Shown here piece by piece: positions 1 to 7,746 of a stretch of 34,946 nucleotides of DNA. A program made the position numbers and the translations under genes. The notes beneath the pieces are model-generated. The model worked only from the letters and a program-made list of their open reading frames with translations. It was not told the DNA's origin and did no database searches. The stretch is from Bacillota bacterium (lineage in GTDB: Bacteria > Bacillota > Clostridia > Tissierellales > Peptoniphilaceae): NCBI GenBank assembly GCA_029003555.1, contig JAQYCE010000052.1, positions 1-34,946 on the forward strand. Direction: 5' to 3'. Each line of letters begins with the position of its first letter. The stretch's first letter is position 1.

Positions 1-1247
1 CCGATGGCTTCGAGGGCCCGGGGATCCAGGCCCTTCCGGGGCGGGTCGACCAGGGCCTTTTTGGAGACCATATCCTCAAAGACCGGGCTGGCAAGAAGTT
101 TTTCCACCCGACCGGGAAGGAAGGAGACATTGTCCACCCCATTGGCCCGGCAGGCCTCCCGCCCATCTTCGACGGCCTCCTCCAGAATTTCTATGCCCAG
201 GACCTGGTCCACTTTTCCGGATAGAAGGATGGAGGTGGTTCCCGTCCCACAATAGAGGTCCAGGATCCTATCTCCTGCCCTACCATCCTCTGGCCCGGCA
301 AGGAGACGGATGGCTTGGTCATAGAGAAGGGGGGCAATGTCCCCGTTGATTTGGAAGAAGGAGGGCGGGGAAATAAAGAAATGGTAGCCCATGAGATCTT
401 CACGAATGGAGGTCTTTGGGGTCCCGAAGAAGACCTCCTCCCCCATGGCCACATCCCCTTCCCGAGAATTGGCGGACTGGGCAAGGACGTCGAAATGGAG
501 GATAGCCAACTGATTGAAGAGCTCCTCCCTGTCCTCATCGTCGATGGGATCGGTGATGAGGAAGCAGAGGCTTTCGCCGGAGGAGGAGCAGCGGATGACG
601 ACCATCCGGACCTTCTGAACAATGGCCCGGAAGCGGGGATTTTTCCCGGCTTCCTCCTGCCAAAGGTCAATCTTGTCCTGGATTTCCGGACGGACAATGG
701 GACACTTCTCTATGGGAAAGAGGTCCATGGAGGCAGATTGGGTGTAGGAAAGGAGGCCATCCGGATTAACCCGGAGGTTGACCTTCTTCCGGTAGGCCCA
801 TTCCTCCCGGCTGACCATTTCCGGCAGGCCCATGACCTGGCCCTCCACCCGACCGATCCGCTCGAGGACGTCCCGGACCATGGACCGCTTGAGAGCCAAC
901 TCCCGGTCTCTCCGGAGGGCGATGAGGGGGCAGCCGTTGCAGATTCCAGCATGGGGACAGGGCGTATCCACCCGGTCGGGGCTTTTTTCAAGGATCTCCA
1001 CCAGGTCTCCTTCTCCATAGCGCTTCTTGGTCTTCCCCAGGCGGACCCGGACCCTGTCTCCGGGCAGAACATGAGAGGTGAAGATCGTGAAGCCCACCCG
1101 GTCATCCCCCTTGCTCAGGGTATAGGCGGGTCCGCCTTCAGAAAAGACCTGGTCGCCGGGGCGGAGGTGTCCCACCCCCCGGCCTTCCAGAGTAAAGTCG
1201 TCAACAGTGAAGGTGACTTCCATCCCCCGCTTAAAGAATTTTGCCAT
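1..1247 (-). CDS. rlmD: 23S rRNA (uracil-5-)-methyltransferase, RlmD/RumA type (3' end cut by window)
   Basis: SAM-dependent enzyme that methylates C5 of a uracil in 23S rRNA. About 415 codons are present. The N-terminus looks like a TRAM RNA-binding domain (residues about 1-70). An iron-sulfur motif PCPHAGICNGCPL follows, with a later KCPIV likely giving the fourth cysteine. The methyltransferase core has the SAM loop ILDLYCGTGTTSI and the motif DPPRKGLDPR. The catalytic cysteine region should lie beyond base 1, so the gene runs off the window. The ATG at 1247 is preceded by TAGGAGG at 1254-1260, which overlaps the stop codon of mntP, so the two genes are probably co-transcribed and coupled. 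Within the TrmA/RlmC/RlmD family the exact target (U1939, U747 or both) cannot be told from sequence alone. Confidence 0.88.
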   Translation of the reverse strand, partial: MAKFFKRGMEVTFTVDDFTLEGRGVGHLRPGDQVFSEGGPAYTLSKGDDRVGFTIFTSHVLPGDRVRVRLGKTKKRYGEGDLVEILEKSPDRVDTPCPHAGICNGCPLIALRRDRELALKRSMVRDVLERIGRVEGQVMGLPEMVSREEWAYRKKVNLRVNPDGLLSYTQSASMDLFPIEKCPIVRPEIQDKIDLWQEEAGKNPRFRAIVQKVRMVVIRCSSSGESLCFLITDPIDDEDREELFNQLAILHFDVLAQSANSREGDVAMGEEVFFGTPKTSIREDLMGYHFFISPPSFFQINGDIAPLLYDQAIRLLAGPEDGRAGDRILDLYCGTGTTSILLSGKVDQVLGIEILEEAVEDGREACRANGVDNVSFLPGRVEKLLASPVFEDMVSKKALVDPPRKGLDPRALEAI

Positions 1248-1257
1248 GGATCGCCTC

Positions 1258-1818
1258 CTAGCCGATGATGCCGGTATGTTCAAGGAGGATCTTTAGACCC
1301 ATCCCCATGAGGACAAGGCCCCCAAAAACCTGGGCAGGGCCTTGGAAGCGGGAACCGAAGAAGCGGCCAATATAGACCCCGATGGCGGAAAAGGCAAAGG
1401 TGGCCAGGCCGATAAAAGATACGGTAGAAAAGATGGGAACATTGAGAAAGGCCAGGGTAACCCCCACCGCAAGAGCATCGATCGAGGTGGCCAGGGCCAG
1501 GGGGATCATCTCCCGGAAGCGGATGCCGCCGACGGGGCAGCCCTCGGGTTGGACCCCCTCCCGGACCATCTGGATCCCAAGGATGGCCAATAGGACAAAA
1601 GCGATCCAATGGTCCCAGGCCTGGATGACGTGGGCGAAAGCCGATCCGGCGAAGTAGCCGATCAAGGGCATGATGGCCTGAAAGAGGCCAAAATATAAGC
1701 CGACCGTCAGTGCCTCTTTGAGTTTTGCATGGGGCAAAGAGAGTCCCTTGCATATGGCCACAGAAAAAGCATCCATGGATACTCCCACGGCGATAATCAA
1801 CAAATCAAGAAATGTCAT
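1258..1818 (-). CDS. mntP: Manganese efflux pump MntP
   Basis: Small integral membrane exporter of Mn2+. The 186 residues contain about six hydrophobic segments arranged as two repeats. Each repeat carries the acidic signature typical of the family: VGVSMDAFSVAICKG near residue 12 and LATSIDALAVGVTLAF near residue 109. The Asp residues in these segments are the known metal-handling positions. Length matches the family (about 180-190 residues). The ATG at 1818 follows a TAGGGGGG ribosome site. It heads a two-gene unit with rlmD. MntP genes are often controlled by a yybP-ykoY manganese riboswitch, but the leader here is only about 30 nt from the predicted start point, so there is no room for one. 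Confidence 0.93.
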   Translation of the reverse strand: MTFLDLLIIAVGVSMDAFSVAICKGLSLPHAKLKEALTVGLYFGLFQAIMPLIGYFAGSAFAHVIQAWDHWIAFVLLAILGIQMVREGVQPEGCPVGGIRFREMIPLALATSIDALAVGVTLAFLNVPIFSTVSFIGLATFAFSAIGVYIGRFFGSRFQGPAQVFGGLVLMGMGLKILLEHTGIIG

Positions 1819-1853
1819 TTTTCCCCCCTAGCAATAAAGAAAAGCCTTTTAAA

Positions 1854-1882
1854 ATTCTACTTGATTTGCCCTCATATTACAA
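1854..1882 (-). promoter_or_regulatory. Predicted promoter of mntP-rlmD
   Basis: Read on the minus strand: TTGTAA (1877-1882), 17 bp spacer, TAGAAT (1854-1859). This predicts a start near 1847 and a leader of about 30 nt. The hexamers are the same as those of the divergent promoter at 1920-1948. Prediction only. Confidence 0.5.
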
Positions 1883-1919
1883 AAATTCCTCATGAAAACG
1901 CTATTTCAAGCCATTTCTT

Positions 1920-1948
1920 TTGTAAAAAATTTTTTTATGTTATAGAAT
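1920..1948 (+). promoter_or_regulatory. Predicted promoter of the DUF6465-like gene
   Basis: TTGTAA (1920-1925), 17 bp AT-rich spacer, TAGAAT (1943-1948). It lies about 55 bp before the ATG at 2002 and diverges from the mntP promoter. Both hexamers are one or two changes from the SigA consensus. Confidence 0.5.
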
Positions 1949-2001
1949 AATGCCAGAAATTTGATCAACCATCTCAGAGCTATGTTTTTCAGGAGGATAG
2001 G

Positions 2002-2202
2002 ATGAAATCAAAAGTTGAGATCCAGTATCAGGGACACAATGTCCTGGATAGCGACCTTATTAATCAAGCCAAGGACTATTGGAAGCAATCCGGAAGAAAA
2101 ATCGGGGAGATCAAAACCCTGGATATCTATGTGAAGCCGGAAGAATGCTGTGCCTACTATTCCATCAATAATGATGAGCAAAAGGGACGGATTGAATTTT
2201 AA
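2002..2202 (+). CDS. Small DUF6465-like protein
   Basis: A 66-residue protein of unknown function, with AGGAGG at 1991-1996 and an ATG start. Sequence features resemble the DUF6465 family of Bacillota: an N-terminal strand (VEIQYQGHNV), a helix (LINQAKDYWKQSG) and the typical C-terminal run TLDIYVKPEECCAYY, ending in an acidic/hydrophobic tail. It has no signal peptide or membrane segment and is probably cytoplasmic. The two adjacent cysteines (ECC) are not obviously part of a metal site. It is monocistronic: own promoter upstream and a terminator 24 bp downstream. The family assignment is from memory of the motif and is moderate; function is unknown. Confidence 0.72.
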   Translation: MKSKVEIQYQGHNVLDSDLINQAKDYWKQSGRKIGEIKTLDIYVKPEECCAYYSINNDEQKGRIEF

Positions 2203-2225
2203 GTCTATAGCGTGAAATAGGCAAT

Positions 2226-2257
2226 GAGCCGACCTGGTTATCCAGGCCGGTTCTTTT
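2226..2257 (+). terminator. Rho-independent terminator after the DUF6465-like gene
   Basis: A 12-bp stem (2226-2237 with 2242-2253) with a TTAT loop, one G-U pair and one A-C mismatch, followed by TTTT. It ends only 33 bp before the moxR start, so the moxR promoter either overlaps this region or transcription reads through. Confidence 0.7.
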
Positions 2258-2289
2258 ACTCTTTAATGGATTTTGTAGACGGAGGAAGG

Positions 2290-3207
2290 ATGACACTATT
2301 TGATGAACTGAAAAATGAAGGGGTGGACCGGGGACTGCTGGACCGGGTCCAAGCCTTTACGGAAAAGTATCCTCTGGCCGAAGAGGACCGGGGAAGGTGG
2401 AACCGGCCGGAGTTCTTTTATTATGGAAAAAGGGTCTGGGAGGATGCCATTGCCGGCCTTTTGGCCGGAGAGAACCTCCTCCTGACCGGGCCAAAGGCCA
2501 CCGGAAAAAACGTCCTGGCGGAAAACCTGGCCTATCTCTTTGCCCGGCCGGCATGGACGGTTAATTTCCACGTCAACACCGACGCCAATTCTCTCATCGG
2601 GACCGACACCTTCAAAAACGGCGAGGTCCAATACCGGAAGGGGCCCATCCTGGAAGCGGCCCTCCACGGGGGCTTCGGGATCTTGGATGAAATTAACATG
2701 GCAAGAAATGATGCGGTGGCCGTCCTCCACCAGGCCCTGGACTACCGCCGGTCCATCGACCTGCCGGGCTACGACCGCTTCGACCTCCGGCCGGAAACCC
2801 GCTTCATCGCCACCATGAACTATGGCTACATCGGAACCCGGGAGCTCAACGAAGCCCTGGCCTCCCGCTTCCTCATCATCCAGGTCCCCCCCATCACCAA
2901 TGAGGAGCTCAAGTCCCTCCTTTCCGGCATCTATCCGGACCTGGCGGAGGAGTGGAAGGACCAGCTGGCCGGCCTCTTCCACGACCTGGTCATCAAGAGC
3001 GAAAATGCAGAGATTTCATCCAAGCCGGTTGACCTCCGGGGCCTCCTGGCTTCCATCAAGCTCATGAGGCTGGGTCTTCCTCCCTACCGGGCCCTGGAGA
3101 TGGGCCTGGTCAACAAGTCCTTCGATGCTTTTGAAAAGGACCTGGTCCGGGATGCCATCGCCCTTCGGATCCCCAAGACCCTGTCCAGGAGTGACCTCTT
3201 TGCCTAG
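2290..3207 (+). CDS. MoxR-family AAA+ ATPase
   Basis: AAA+ ATPase of the MoxR/NorQ/CbbQ group, which typically works with a VWA-domain partner to remodel or activate a target protein, often by helping metal insertion. It has 305 residues. Visible motifs: Walker A GPKATGKN (67-74; GKN instead of GKT/S), Walker B ILDEIN (131-136), sensor-1 Asn in ATMN (177) and an arginine-finger-like ASRF near 191-194. The ATG at 2290 was chosen over an in-frame ATG at 2224 because GGAGGAAGG directly precedes it and the upstream codons lie in the terminator. Its 3' end overlaps the VWA gene by 8 bases, so the two are almost surely translated together. The client protein is unknown. Confidence 0.88.
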   Translation: MTLFDELKNEGVDRGLLDRVQAFTEKYPLAEEDRGRWNRPEFFYYGKRVWEDAIAGLLAGENLLLTGPKATGKNVLAENLAYLFARPAWTVNFHVNTDANSLIGTDTFKNGEVQYRKGPILEAALHGGFGILDEINMARNDAVAVLHQALDYRRSIDLPGYDRFDLRPETRFIATMNYGYIGTRELNEALASRFLIIQVPPITNEELKSLLSGIYPDLAEEWKDQLAGLFHDLVIKSENAEISSKPVDLRGLLASIKLMRLGLPPYRALEMGLVNKSFDAFEKDLVRDAIALRIPKTLSRSDLFA

Positions 3208-5050
3208 GCTGGAGGAGGACCGGGACCGCCGGGCCCTCAACGTCCAGTGGAATCTGGCCGAGGACTATACCCGTCCCCTTCCCCGCCGGGTCCGGAAAAT
3301 CTTCGACCGGGATCGGGCCCTCCCGCCGGAAGACCACTTCTTTTATCAAAACGGTCTCTTGGGGATCCTCTATGCCCACCACGACATGGACCGCCTGTCC
3401 GCCTACGTTTCCTACCTTCTGGAGGAGGTTGCGGAGGGCGGGGTCTTTGTCCGCATGATGGCCTACCCCCTCGAGAAGGGAGCCGGAGAAAGGCTGGTGG
3501 CCTCACGTCCCGTTTTTGAATATTACCGGAGGCGCTATTGGCAGGACCGCCTGGACCAGTTCCGGCGGATCGCCCCAGCCGATGAGATCGAACTCCTGGA
3601 TATGGCCCACGGTCAGCGGGTCCTGGGTCAGGTGCCCAAAATCAACCCTCTGACCCTCCGCCTCCTCAACGACCTGGAGGCCCTCTCCGACCTCTCCACC
3701 CCGGACTTCATTGAAGGCATGCAGAAGGTCCTGAAGACCAACTTCCACTTCAACCCCACCCTCAAGCAAAAGGACAAGTTCAAGGAGAAGGTCCTGGCCC
3801 CCGAAAAAGCCAACCACAAAAGGGAGTCCCTGGACTTTATTACCGATGAAGAAGTCTTCCGGCAGATGAACGTGGTCTCGGCGGAGTTCAATGAGAATAT
3901 CTTTTTGGACCAATCCGAAAAATCCTATGACGGCAAGGATCCCTCATCCGCCTCTGTCCAGCCCAAGAGCGATGTCCGCCGGTTCATGGAGAAGAATTAT
4001 GGCCCCCCCATCCTGGACCCCCGGGAGGAGGCCCACATCCTGAAGGAGGCCGCCCAGGGCATCCATAAGGACCAGCACTTTCTCATGACCAGGGGCTTTT
4101 CCTTTGATTCCCAGGAAATCCGGGAAGCCCTGGACCAGATGGAGGAAGACCCCGTACCCGAGGAGTCCCTCTATTGGCACCCCGAACTCAATAAGGAGGG
4201 CGGGGATAGCCTCTCCTACCGCCAGCGGCTCATGCGGCGGGCCAGGATTGACAATGAGGCCTATATCAGAGTTAACCATCGGCAGGTCCACCGGGCAATT
4301 ACGATATTGACCGAAAAGCTCCGGTCAGCCATCAAGGACGAGGTCGCCCAGGGAACGATCTATGAGGACCATGGACGGCTGGATGGGGCCATCGTCTGGA
4401 GGACCCCGGTCCTCTCGGATAAGAAGGTCTTTTTCAACCCCAGCCAGGATGAGCCCGGGGAGCTCATCGTGGATATCCTTTTGGATTCCTCGGCCTCCCA
4501 GCTGGACCGGAAGGAGAGGGTGGCCACCCAGGCCTACATCCTGGTCCAGGCCCTCCAAAGGGTCAAGATCCCCTTCCGGGTGACCTCATTCCAGAGTCAG
4601 CAGGGCTATACCATCCTTAAGCTCTTCCACGACTACGGAGACCGGACCGACCCCCACGAGGTCCTCTCCTACTTCCCTGATGCCGCCAACCGGGACGGCT
4701 TTGCCCTCCGCCTGGTCAAGGCCGGGATGATGCGGAGGGGCCAGGCCAAGAACGTCCTCATCATCCTCTCCGACGGTAAACCCCTGGACCAGAGGGTGGG
4801 AATCAACGTCCACTCCTTTGACCCCCGGAAGTCCTATAAGGAGGAGCGGGCCATCCAGGATAGTGCGGAGCAAGTCCGGCTGATCCGGGCCGACCGGGTG
4901 GCTGTCTTCGGCCTCTTCACCGGTTTGGAAGAAGACCTGGCTGCCGCCAAGAAGATCTATGGTCACGGACTGGCCTATATCAAGGACATTGACCGCTTTG
5001 CGGAGATTGTCGCCGGCCTCCTCCAAGACCAGATCCGGGAACTCCGTTGA
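3200..5050 (+). CDS. VWA-domain protein, partner of the MoxR ATPase (NorD/CobT-like)
   Basis: A 616-residue protein whose C-terminal part (about 425-616) is a von Willebrand factor A domain. It has a complete-looking MIDAS start LLDSSASQ (D-x-S-x-S) and the later metal-site Asp in LIILSDGKPLD. The N-terminal two thirds is mostly helical and charged, without signal peptide or membrane segment, so it is cytoplasmic. Such proteins pair with MoxR ATPases as substrate adaptors. I chose the TTG at 3200 because AGGAG at 3187-3191 sits 8 bases upstream; an in-frame GTG at 3191 and an ATG at 3125 lack a good ribosome site. The gene overlaps moxR by 8 bases. No obvious client (such as a nitric-oxide reductase or chelatase) lies next to it. 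Confidence 0.83.
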   Translation: MPRLEEDRDRRALNVQWNLAEDYTRPLPRRVRKIFDRDRALPPEDHFFYQNGLLGILYAHHDMDRLSAYVSYLLEEVAEGGVFVRMMAYPLEKGAGERLVASRPVFEYYRRRYWQDRLDQFRRIAPADEIELLDMAHGQRVLGQVPKINPLTLRLLNDLEALSDLSTPDFIEGMQKVLKTNFHFNPTLKQKDKFKEKVLAPEKANHKRESLDFITDEEVFRQMNVVSAEFNENIFLDQSEKSYDGKDPSSASVQPKSDVRRFMEKNYGPPILDPREEAHILKEAAQGIHKDQHFLMTRGFSFDSQEIREALDQMEEDPVPEESLYWHPELNKEGGDSLSYRQRLMRRARIDNEAYIRVNHRQVHRAITILTEKLRSAIKDEVAQGTIYEDHGRLDGAIVWRTPVLSDKKVFFNPSQDEPGELIVDILLDSSASQLDRKERVATQAYILVQALQRVKIPFRVTSFQSQQGYTILKLFHDYGDRTDPHEVLSYFPDAANRDGFALRLVKAGMMRRGQAKNVLIILSDGKPLDQRVGINVHSFDPRKSYKEERAIQDSAEQVRLIRADRVAVFGLFTGLEEDLAAAKKIYGHGLAYIKDIDRFAEIVAGLLQDQIRELR

Positions 5051-5076
5051 GCTAGATCCGGCAGTATTCCCACAAA

Positions 5077-5123
5077 AAAAAGGCTGTGCCAGAGCGAGAT
5101 TGTCACTCTGACACAGCCTTTTT
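5077..5123. terminator. Bidirectional terminator between the VWA gene and dfx
   Basis: Arms 5077-5094 and 5106-5123 form an 18-bp stem with one mismatch, flanked by A-run and T-run, so it can end transcription from both converging genes. Confidence 0.9.
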
Positions 5124-5137
5124 ATTCTTGGATGAAC

Positions 5138-5509
5138 TTAGGCTTCAGCCTTCCAAAGGCCGTGCTTGTTGCAGAACTCATAGGCAACAACCGGGCCATC
5201 CTGGACCAGGAAGTCTGCCTTGGGCTCTTGACCCGGCTGGAGGGTCTGGAGCTGGACCATATCACCCTGAACGACGGCGATGAATTCAATGTAGTGGTCA
5301 TCTTCCATGGGGTGGAGGGTGGAGCCGACTTCAACATGAACCTTTTTGCCGTCACGGCTGATGGCGGGGACGTGCTTTTCCTGGGCAGCATCGACGGTAT
5401 TGGCTTTGAGTTCGACCATATCCTGTCCACAGCAGACGGGATTGCACTTGGCATCGTTGACTTTAACGACTAAAGAACCGCATTTCTCACAATGAAAGAA
5501 TTTGATCAT
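5138..5509 (-). CDS. dfx: Desulfoferrodoxin / superoxide reductase (two-iron type)
   Basis: Reduces superoxide to hydrogen peroxide in the cytoplasm of anaerobes. It has 123 residues. The N-terminal desulforedoxin-like domain holds the FeCys4 centre: C7, C10, C26, C27 (C22 is extra). The C-terminal neelaredoxin domain keeps all ligands of the FeHis4Cys active site: His46 in EKHVP, His66, His72, Cys113 and His116 (FCNKHGLW), and the EK pair (44-45) involved in catalysis. The ATG at 5509 is preceded by GAGGAGG. It is divergent from lexA and has its own terminator. No convincing promoter was found; a PerR-type control is plausible for the family but no clear box was seen. Confidence 0.95.
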   Translation of the reverse strand: MIKFFHCEKCGSLVVKVNDAKCNPVCCGQDMVELKANTVDAAQEKHVPAISRDGKKVHVEVGSTLHPMEDDHYIEFIAVVQGDMVQLQTLQPGQEPKADFLVQDGPVVAYEFCNKHGLWKAEA

Positions 5510-5636
5510 TTTTTCCTCCTCTATTTTGATCGCATGGAAAGCAATGACTTTTGCTTTCTCCCTCTATTTACCCCATTTCCCCCTCTTTACTCCACAAATT
5601 GCATGAAAGGGCCTTTCCCTTTGAACTTTTTCATTG

Positions 5637-5660
5637 TATAATAAAAAAGAACAATTATTC
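5637..5660 (+). promoter_or_regulatory. lexA -10 element with SOS (LexA) box
   Basis: A consensus TATAAT at 5637-5642 is followed by GAACAATTATTC at 5649-5660, one base from the Gram-positive SOS box GAAC-N4-GTTC. It sits inside an 18-bp dyad (5646-5663) with a single mismatched pair. The position over the start point fits LexA autorepression. A -35 element is weak. Confidence 0.65.
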
Positions 5661-5719
5661 TTTTTAGATGTTGCTGGTTGATGGGACTGTAGCCCAAAGG
5701 ATCCCGGAGAGGAGAGGTC

Positions 5720-6364
5720 ATGACCAAGACGGAGGAGCGGAGAAGGAAAGTTTTTCAATTTATTGCCTACTATTTGGATGAAAACGGCTATCCTCCTTCC
5801 TACCGAGAAATTGGAAGTGCGGTCGGCATCCCCTCCACCTCCACCGTTTCCGCCGATGTCCATGCCCTGATCAAAAAAAATGTCCTCTCCATGGACCGAA
5901 ATTCCTACCGGTCCTTACAGATTGTCCGTGTCCCTGATGGTGATAAGTCCAATCGACTTACCCCCCCGGACAACAGTCGAGACGACGTCTTCGATATCCC
6001 CCTCTTCGGCCCGGTAGCCGCCGGGGCCCCCATCTATGCGGATGACCATGTTGAGGAGTCCATCCCCCTCCCCTCCAGCTTCTTCCACAATGACGGGGCG
6101 GACTATTTTATCCTGGAGATTCATGGGGAATCCATGATTGAGGCCGGGATCTATGATGGAGACCACGTCATCGTCCGAAAGCAGGATTATGCCCGAAATG
6201 GCCAGCAGGTCGTCGCCTTAATTGAGGATTCAGCCACAGTGAAGACCTATTATCAGCATAAGGACCATATCGAGCTCCGGCCGGAGAATGCCTCCATGGA
6301 CCCCATCCTGGTCAAGGACTGCCGGATCCTGGGGATCGTGTCCGGACTCTACCGGCTCTACTAA
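5720..6364 (+). CDS. lexA: LexA SOS repressor
   Basis: Self-cleaving transcription repressor of the SOS regulon. It has 214 residues. The N-terminal winged helix-turn-helix spans about 5-70 (RKVFQFIAYYL, PPSYREIGSAVG). The S24 peptidase half has the cleavage site Ala101-Gly102 in VAAGAP, the nucleophile Ser138 in HGESMI and the general base Lys175 in ATVKTY. All residues needed for RecA-stimulated autocleavage are present. The ATG at 5720 follows GGAGAGGAGAGG. The gene stands alone, divergent from dfx, with a candidate SOS box in its own promoter. Confidence 0.95.
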   Translation: MTKTEERRRKVFQFIAYYLDENGYPPSYREIGSAVGIPSTSTVSADVHALIKKNVLSMDRNSYRSLQIVRVPDGDKSNRLTPPDNSRDDVFDIPLFGPVAAGAPIYADDHVEESIPLPSSFFHNDGADYFILEIHGESMIEAGIYDGDHVIVRKQDYARNGQQVVALIEDSATVKTYYQHKDHIELRPENASMDPILVKDCRILGIVSGLYRLY

Positions 6365-6376
6365 ATTCCCTCATCC

Positions 6377-6416
6377 AAAAAAAGCGGTGTCAGAAAAAAC
6401 TGACACCGCTTTTTTT
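6377..6416. terminator. Bidirectional terminator between lexA and folC
   Basis: Perfect 17-bp stem (6377-6393 with 6400-6416) around a six-A loop, with A-run and T-run on both sides. It serves the converging lexA and folC genes. Confidence 0.93.
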
Positions 6417-6419
6417 ATT

Positions 6420-7715
6420 CTATTTTCTCTCCTGGGCCAGGTAGTGGCTGGCCCCATCGAGGAGGTAGAGGGATCCGGCGACCAGGATGGGCCGGCGGGG
6501 CTTGTCCGCCAGGGCCTGGACGATGGCCTCCCCCACCTCCCGTACCCGGTCCTCATCGCTGACCTCTTCCACCTCTACGAGATAGCTGGCATCGACAAAG
6601 TGGAAAATCTTCTCCCTCATCCTATCCGACACCTTATCATCATGGGTTCCGTAGACCAGGGCAGGCGGTCCCCACTTTCCTCCCCTAGTCAGTCCCAGCC
6701 AGGTTAAGTTGTCCATCAGGAGGGAGATGGCCTGGTCATTGTGGGCCCCGTCAATGAGGATAAAGGGGTCCCGACTGAGAAGCTCCAGGCGGCCCGGCAG
6801 GTAGACCTTGGCCAGGCTTTCTTGGATCCTCTCCTTGATCCAGGCCCGGTCCCTGGAAAGGAAGAAGGCGTGGAGGCGGGCAAATTCCTCCCGGTCAGGG
6901 TCCATGAGGACTTCCATGGCGGAGAGGGCTGAACCCAGGTTCTGGACCTGGTGGAGGCCCACCATGCGGGACCGGTAGGACCCGGACAGCCAGCCATGGT
7001 CATAATGGAAGGTCATGGTCCATAGGCCGGCGTCCGAGGGAACCGACTCTGCCTCCTCTTGAAATTCCACCCTGGCATCCTTGACCCAGGCCGGGTCAAA
7101 GAAGAGGACCGGGCTTCCTGCCTTCCTGGCCAGGTCTTCGATCACCTTCCGGGCCTCCGGGGCCTGGTTGGTGGAAAAGAGGGTCTTGCCGGGAATGATA
7201 GCCGATGCCTTCTGGAAGGCGATGTCCTCAAGGCGGTGGCCCAGGACGTTGGTGTGGTCCAATGACATGGTGGTCAGGAGGACGGCCTCGAAGGGAAGAA
7301 TGTTGGTGACGTCCTCCAAGGCCCCGATCCCCGCCTCGATGACGGCAATCTTGAGGTCCTTAAAGGCCACCATGGCCTCAACGAAGGAATGAATGAAGTA
7401 AGGAAGGGGCGGAAGCCGGTATTCCCTCTCCACCCGGTTGACCTCCTCCTGGACCTCCTCCAGCCTTCGATCGTCGATGGGGTCCTCCCCCATCATGATC
7501 CGCTCATTGTACTTGTGGATATGGGGGGAAAGGAAGTGGCCGACCTTTAGGCCGGTTAGGTCGCCCAGGGCCCGGGCCAAAGCCCGCCCCGTTGACCCCT
7601 TCCCATTGGTCCCCACAACATACAGAAAAAGAGGCCCCCGCTCCGGATGTCCCAGAGCGGAGAGCCATTGATCCACTTCCCTTTGTTTTTCGTTCCAGTT
7701 CTTTGGATCTCTCAT
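6420..7715 (-). CDS. folC: Folylpolyglutamate synthase / dihydrofolate synthase
   Basis: Mur-ligase-like enzyme that adds glutamate to folates using ATP. It has 431 residues. Motifs: P-loop VGTNGKGSTGRAL, LSPHIHKYNERI (folate loop), SLDHTNVLG, LPGRLE and DGAHN at the start of the C-terminal domain. The usual Omega-loop segment EVGLGGRLDATN reads EAGIGALEDVTN here, so the arginine is missing, which could change substrate preference. It follows fhs with a 31-base gap, in the same direction, so the two folate genes form an operon. The ribosome site before the ATG at 7715 is weak (GTAGAAACC), which may mean low or coupled translation. Whether it has DHFS activity as well as FPGS cannot be told. 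Confidence 0.9.
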   Translation of the reverse strand: MRDPKNWNEKQREVDQWLSALGHPERGPLFLYVVGTNGKGSTGRALARALGDLTGLKVGHFLSPHIHKYNERIMMGEDPIDDRRLEEVQEEVNRVEREYRLPPLPYFIHSFVEAMVAFKDLKIAVIEAGIGALEDVTNILPFEAVLLTTMSLDHTNVLGHRLEDIAFQKASAIIPGKTLFSTNQAPEARKVIEDLARKAGSPVLFFDPAWVKDARVEFQEEAESVPSDAGLWTMTFHYDHGWLSGSYRSRMVGLHQVQNLGSALSAMEVLMDPDREEFARLHAFFLSRDRAWIKERIQESLAKVYLPGRLELLSRDPFILIDGAHNDQAISLLMDNLTWLGLTRGGKWGPPALVYGTHDDKVSDRMREKIFHFVDASYLVEVEEVSDEDRVREVGEAIVQALADKPRRPILVAGSLYLLDGASHYLAQERK

Positions 7716-7746
7716 GGTTTCTACAACCTATCTACTCATAAAAAAT

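Noticed and set aside
315-1268. Long plus-strand open frame (317 codons) over rlmD
   Set aside because: It is the antisense shadow of a gene with clear methyltransferase motifs; it has no ribosome site or family resemblance.
1819-2001. yybP-ykoY manganese riboswitch upstream of mntP
   Set aside because: The expected conserved core was not seen and the predicted leader is only about 30 nt.
2238-2289. Promoter for moxR between the terminator and its start codon
   Set aside because: No spaced -35/-10 pair was convincing in the 33 bases available.
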